64,000 nt of DNA from an uncultured Chloroflexota bacterium. Lineage in GTDB: Bacteria; Chloroflexota; Anaerolineae; Anaerolineales; Anaerolineaceae. Of this stretch, positions 60,772 to 64,000 are shown piece after piece; the stretch's first letter is position 1; every line of letters starts with the position of its first letter. The stretch lies in assembly GCA_902786265.1 (NCBI GenBank), contig CADACE010000033.1, positions 1-64,000 on the forward strand, written 5' to 3'. The position numbers were made by a program, and so were the translations under genes. Below the pieces are notes generated by a model. The model saw only the letters and a list, made by a program, of their open reading frames with translations, searched no databases and had not been told where the DNA came from.

Positions 60772-62253
60772 TTATTTATTTTCCGCATCATTATTGATGA
60801 GATAGGCGGTGGATTCCTGTTCGGTATTCTTGATACCTAATTCATCATCCTGTTCTGTATTGCGGATCGTCAGATCTTCTTCATCCTCTGAGGATTCATA
60901 TTCATTGCCGGCTTCATCTTTATCGACGGTCTGTTCAGAGTTTTTGTTTTCTGCATCTTCGCCCTCAGTCCCTTCCTCATCTGAAATGATATGGAAAGTC
61001 GGGATGTCGGGATTCTGTGCTTCCGGATTGATTACGATCGCTTCAAAAACAGGTTCCAGCGGAACGATCGGCAGCCAGACTTCAGGATAGGATTCGACAT
61101 TATATTTCTCCTGAAGACTGTTGTACCACTCTTCATAGACTTCGTTTTGAGCAGCCTGCAGAGCTTCATCTTCCATAGGACGAATTTCTTTACCGTCGGA
61201 TGCGATAATGTGCCATCCAAAGCTGGTTTTGATCGGTTCGCTGATTTCACCCGGTTCAAGCGCGAAAGCGGCATCTTCAAATTCGCTAACCATGACATTT
61301 CTTCCGAACCAGCCAAGAGCTCCGCCCTGATCTTTGTTTCCTGTATCCTTTGAATATTCAGCAGCCAGAGCATCCCATTCTTCACCGGCGTTCAGCTTTT
61401 CAAGCAATTCTTTAGCGGTTTCTTCTTCATCTACCAGAATATGGCGGGCGTTAACCATTTCTTCTTCAAAAACACGGCCTTCCAGCAGTTTTTCAACGAC
61501 CTTGTTTTCCAGGATCCCATGGCGGACATATTCGCGGAGGAATTCATAGGAAATCTTGCCGTTGAAGGAAACATCAAGATCCATCTGGATATAGTTTTTA
61601 AATTCCTCTTCATCCTCTTCATTGCTGATATCGGTATCAATATTGAAGGTATCCAGACCAAGAGATTCTTCTGCTTCCTTATCCTGCTGATCATAGCCAA
61701 AGTTAGCTTTCATCTGGTCGACTGCTTCCTTGTCAGTTGCTTCAAGTCCCATTTCAGCAGCTTCAAGCTCAAGCATTTTGAAATAAGCCAGCTGATTGAT
61801 AGTCGATTGACCGAGGTCCTGCTTACCATCTTCACCCATCAGATTTTCGTAATAGGTGTTGACATCATCAAGAGGCAGCCCGAACATAGCGTAGTATTGC
61901 GCATATTGATTGTAGGAGGAAAGAATCTGATAGCGGTTGAAAACTGCCATTTCTACAAATTCATCCGATTTGATTTCATCACCCTCAACAACAGCAACTA
62001 CGTCTGTTTCTTCTGTATCGTCATTTGCCTCAGTGACCGCTTCGATAACAGGTTCTTCCACTGTTTCTTCGGCAGTGGTTACGACTTCATTCACAACTGC
62101 GGCTTCTGCATTTTCTTCCGCAGGTGCTTCAGCTTCGACGGGTTCTTCAACAGTTTCGGTCACTGTTTCAACTGTTTCTTCAACAGGTTCTTCAGCAGTT
62201 TCGGTCACTGTTTCAACTGTTTCTTCAACAGGTTCTTCAACAGTTTCGGTCAC
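60772..62253 (-). pseudogene. second parvulin module, 3' half of a frameshifted gene
   Basis: As it stands the frame starts inside the repeat linker (TETVEEPVEETVETV), with no signal peptide and no ribosome-binding site. A SurA-like N-domain follows (VFNRYQILSSYNQYAQYYAMFG) and a parvulin PPIase domain near residue 269 (MVNARHILVDEEETAKELL, then GGALGWFGRNVMVSEFEDA). It ends in an acidic tail. It is fused in frame to the upstream module if one base is restored near 62294, giving one 1074-aa lipoprotein. Without read-through it would not be exported. Confidence 0.75.
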
Positions 62254-62420
62254 TGTTTCAACTGTTTCTTCAACAGGTTCTTCAACAGTTTCGGCACTGT
62301 TTCAACTGTTTCTTCAACAGGTTCTTCAGCGGTTTCGGTCACTGTTTCAACTGCTTCTTCGACGGGTTCTTCAGCGGTTTCAGCCACTGTTTCAACTGTT
62401 TCTTCAACGGGTTCTTCAGC
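62128..62420 (-). repeat. VEETVETVTETAEEP-type linker repeats with a one-base deletion
   Basis: The unit TTCTTCAACAGGTTCTTC-AGCAGTTTCGGTCACTG-TTTCAACTG (45-48 bp) repeats about six times. In the unit at 62281-62310 the reading is TTTCGGCACTG where all others have TTTCGGTCACTG, so one T is missing between 62294 and 62295. That deletion splits the gene. Confidence 0.85.
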
Positions 62421-63995
62421 CTCTGTTGTTTCCTGAGCAGCAGCAGGAACTTTGAATTCCGGCATCATCGGAACAGCGTCCATCCAGACTTCGGGGTATG
62501 ACTGAATATTATGATTGGCACGTAAACCAAGTGACCATTCATCATAAGCCGCATTTTGTGCCGCTTCCAGAGCAGAACCGCTCAGGGGGCGGATTTCCTT
62601 ACCGTCACTTGCGATAATATGGAAACCGTAGTTCGTCTGAACAGGATCACTGATTTGTCCGGGTTCAAGCGCGAAAGCGGCGTTTTCAAATTCCGGAACC
62701 ATTTCACCGCGGCCAAACCATCCGAGGCTGCCGCTGTTATCTTTGTTGGCGGTATCAAGTGAATTTTCGCTTGCGAGCGCTGCCCAGTCCTCACCTGCTT
62801 CAAGTCTGGCGAGAATATCTTTCGCGGTCTCTTCGTCGGCGACGAGGATATGACGTGCGTTGACCATTTCAGCTTCAAAAGTGCGCTGTTCCAGGTCCGT
62901 CGCGAACATGGCATTGTCGATCAGAATGTTATTGGCATAATCCTTGAGAAAATCGAAACTGACCAATCCGCCGTAATTCGCATCAAGAACGGTTTGAGCG
63001 AATGAGCGGAAAGCCTGATTCTTATCATCTTCTCCGTTGGTCGCGATCGGATCAACATTGAAAGAATCCATGCCTAATGCTCCTTCTTCGTCCGGGCTCG
63101 GATCTTCATATCCGAACATCTTCTTGAGCTGGGCGTAAACTTCTTCGTCAGTAAATTCGAGTCCGGCCTTTTCTGCTTCCAGGCGCAGAACTTTGTCGTA
63201 AGTCAACTGGTCAATAGCTTCATTCCCGAGGCGTTCTTTTCCTTCTTCGCCAAGGATGGAAACCATCTGTTCATTTAATGAATCGAGCGGAAGACCGTAC
63301 ATGCTGTACATCTGAGCGTATTGATTGTACATGTTCAGATACTGGTAGCGGTTGAAGGTGGCCATCTGCACAAAATCGTCAAGACTGATGCCTTCAGCGT
63401 CAACACTGGCCGCATAAGTGCCATCGTTGACAAATTCAACAGCAGCGGTTTCAGTTTCAGCATCAACAGAGTCGACTGCAGCGGTCTCGGTCTCAGCTTC
63501 AGGAACTTCGGCAGAAACCTCAGCTTCACCGGATTCCGCAGAGGCAGCCTCAGGTTCAGTATCAGCGGTTTCTTCCGCAGCTACAGCAACAGGTTCCGCA
63601 TCAGCGGATTCTTCCACAACGGCAGCTTCCGGTTCTGCTTCTACAACTTCTTCCACCGCAGCAACAGGTTCCGCATCCGCTGATTCTTCTACAGCGGCAG
63701 CTTCGGGTTCAGCGTCAGCAGTTTCTTCCGCAGCGGCAGCAACAGGTTCCGCATCAGCGGATTCTTCCACAACGGCAGCTTCCGGTTCTGCTTCCGCAAC
63801 TTCTTCCACCGCGGCAGGCTGAGATTCGGTTTCAGCAACCGGCTTTTCCGCTGCTTCTGTCGGAACAGCTGTTGGTTCTTCAACAGCCGGAGCGACTGTC
63901 GCGGTCGGCACCGTAGTCTGGCCGGAACATGCGGCCAGGATTACGGAGATCATGATAATAAATGAGATAATGATTGTTTTTTTATTGAAAGACAT
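62250..63995 (-). CDS. SurA/PrsA-like parvulin lipoprotein (5' part, ends at a frameshift)
   Basis: The 581-aa product starts five bases from the window end with a lipoprotein signal (lipobox ILAACSG). Residues ~30-175 are Ala/Glu/Pro repeats (EESADAEPVA, EETADAEPEA). A SurA-like N-domain follows, then a parvulin domain at ~376-475 (MVNARHILVADEETAKDIL, GSLGWFGRGEMVPEFENA). The frame then enters the linker repeats and ends in an out-of-frame VPKLLKNLLKKQLKQ tail. It assists folding of exported proteins at the cell surface. Restoring one base joins it to the downstream module. Confidence 0.85.
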   Translation of the reverse strand: MSFNKKTIIISFIIMISVILAACSGQTTVPTATVAPAVEEPTAVPTEAAEKPVAETESQPAAVEEVAEAEPEAAVVEESADAEPVAAAAEETADAEPEAAAVEESADAEPVAAVEEVVEAEPEAAVVEESADAEPVAVAAEETADTEPEAASAESGEAEVSAEVPEAETETAAVDSVDAETETAAVEFVNDGTYAASVDAEGISLDDFVQMATFNRYQYLNMYNQYAQMYSMYGLPLDSLNEQMVSILGEEGKERLGNEAIDQLTYDKVLRLEAEKAGLEFTDEEVYAQLKKMFGYEDPSPDEEGALGMDSFNVDPIATNGEDDKNQAFRSFAQTVLDANYGGLVSFDFLKDYANNILIDNAMFATDLEQRTFEAEMVNARHILVADEETAKDILARLEAGEDWAALASENSLDTANKDNSGSLGWFGRGEMVPEFENAAFALEPGQISDPVQTNYGFHIIASDGKEIRPLSGSALEAAQNAAYDEWSLGLRANHNIQSYPEVWMDAVPMMPEFKVPAAAQETTEAEEPVEETVETVAETAEEPVEEAVETVTETAEEPVEETVETVPKLLKNLLKKQLKQ

Positions 63996-64000
63996 TTTAT

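Noticed and set aside
61441..62501. Plus-strand frames rich in Ser/Thr/Val or Phe/Asn opposite the parvulin gene
   Set aside because: They are antisense translations of the Glu/Thr/Val repeat linker.
1..64000. tRNA or rRNA genes, including a tRNA attachment site for the island
   Set aside because: I saw no cloverleaf-like sequence with a GGTTCGAATCC-type arm near the recombinases or elsewhere.

Overview
The window joins a mobile, prophage-like island (about 1-38.6 kb) to ordinary chromosome (about 43-64 kb), with a gene graveyard of insertion-sequence remnants between them. The host looks like a member of Chloroflexota, class Anaerolineae. The main reasons are a secreted solute-binding protein fused to an NBR1-type Ig domain, proline/threonine-rich linkers, and very acidic repeat-rich lipoproteins with parvulin or formylglycine-enzyme-like domains. 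This is inference from gene style; there is no rRNA gene in the window. Many island genes resemble those of clostridial prophages.

Region 1, 1-12.9 kb: phage early and packaging-proximal genes. A leftward set encodes a D5/P4-type primase-helicase, a VRR-NUC nuclease, a SNF2-type helicase, a sigma-like late regulator, an HNH endonuclease, a zinc-finger protein and a ParB-domain DNA methyltransferase cut by the window edge. A rightward set encodes DUF2800, a DUF2815 single-strand-binding protein and a family A DNA polymerase. The two sets diverge from an intergenic region (8.6-8.8 kb) holding three copies of a rigidly spaced motif. A fourth copy lies at 35.1 kb, in front of a gene next to the integrases.

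Region 2, 13.1-32.2 kb: a leftward ten-gene type I BREX operon in the order brxA, brxB, brxC, a novel membrane/coiled-coil gene, pglX, a DUF2971 gene, pglZ, a WG-repeat gene, a brxL whose C-terminus looks like MIT_C, and a macro-NADAR fusion. The four non-core genes and the altered brxL are the most novel part of the window. A divergent XRE/ImmA regulator pair at 32.6-33.8 kb shares half-sites with the BREX promoter region.

Region 3, 33.8-38.6 kb: a 64-aa protein gene, a tandem 63-nt repeat RNA ending in a terminator, a structured leader, two DNA-binding proteins, a short SHOCT-like protein and two tandem large serine recombinases. These look like the integration and control end of the same element, so BREX sits as cargo between the integration/immunity and replication modules.

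Region 4, 38.6-43 kb: AT-rich remnants. It holds a DUF6994-like gene, an array of ATAACGAT sites and palindromes, an IS66 remnant, a methyltransferase-like gene, a 5'-truncated ATP-binding transcriptional regulator and an IS3-type remnant.

Region 5, 43.2-64 kb: chromosome. It holds a FecCD-type metal-complex importer behind a long attenuator-like leader, a solute-binding/NBR1 protein, an aldolase with a PfkB kinase, a methyltransferase with a P-loop NTPase, a gyrase/topoisomerase IV A subunit, an AlgX/MBOAT-like O-acetylation pair, a coiled-coil FGE-domain lipoprotein, and a two-module parvulin lipoprotein split by a one-base deletion.
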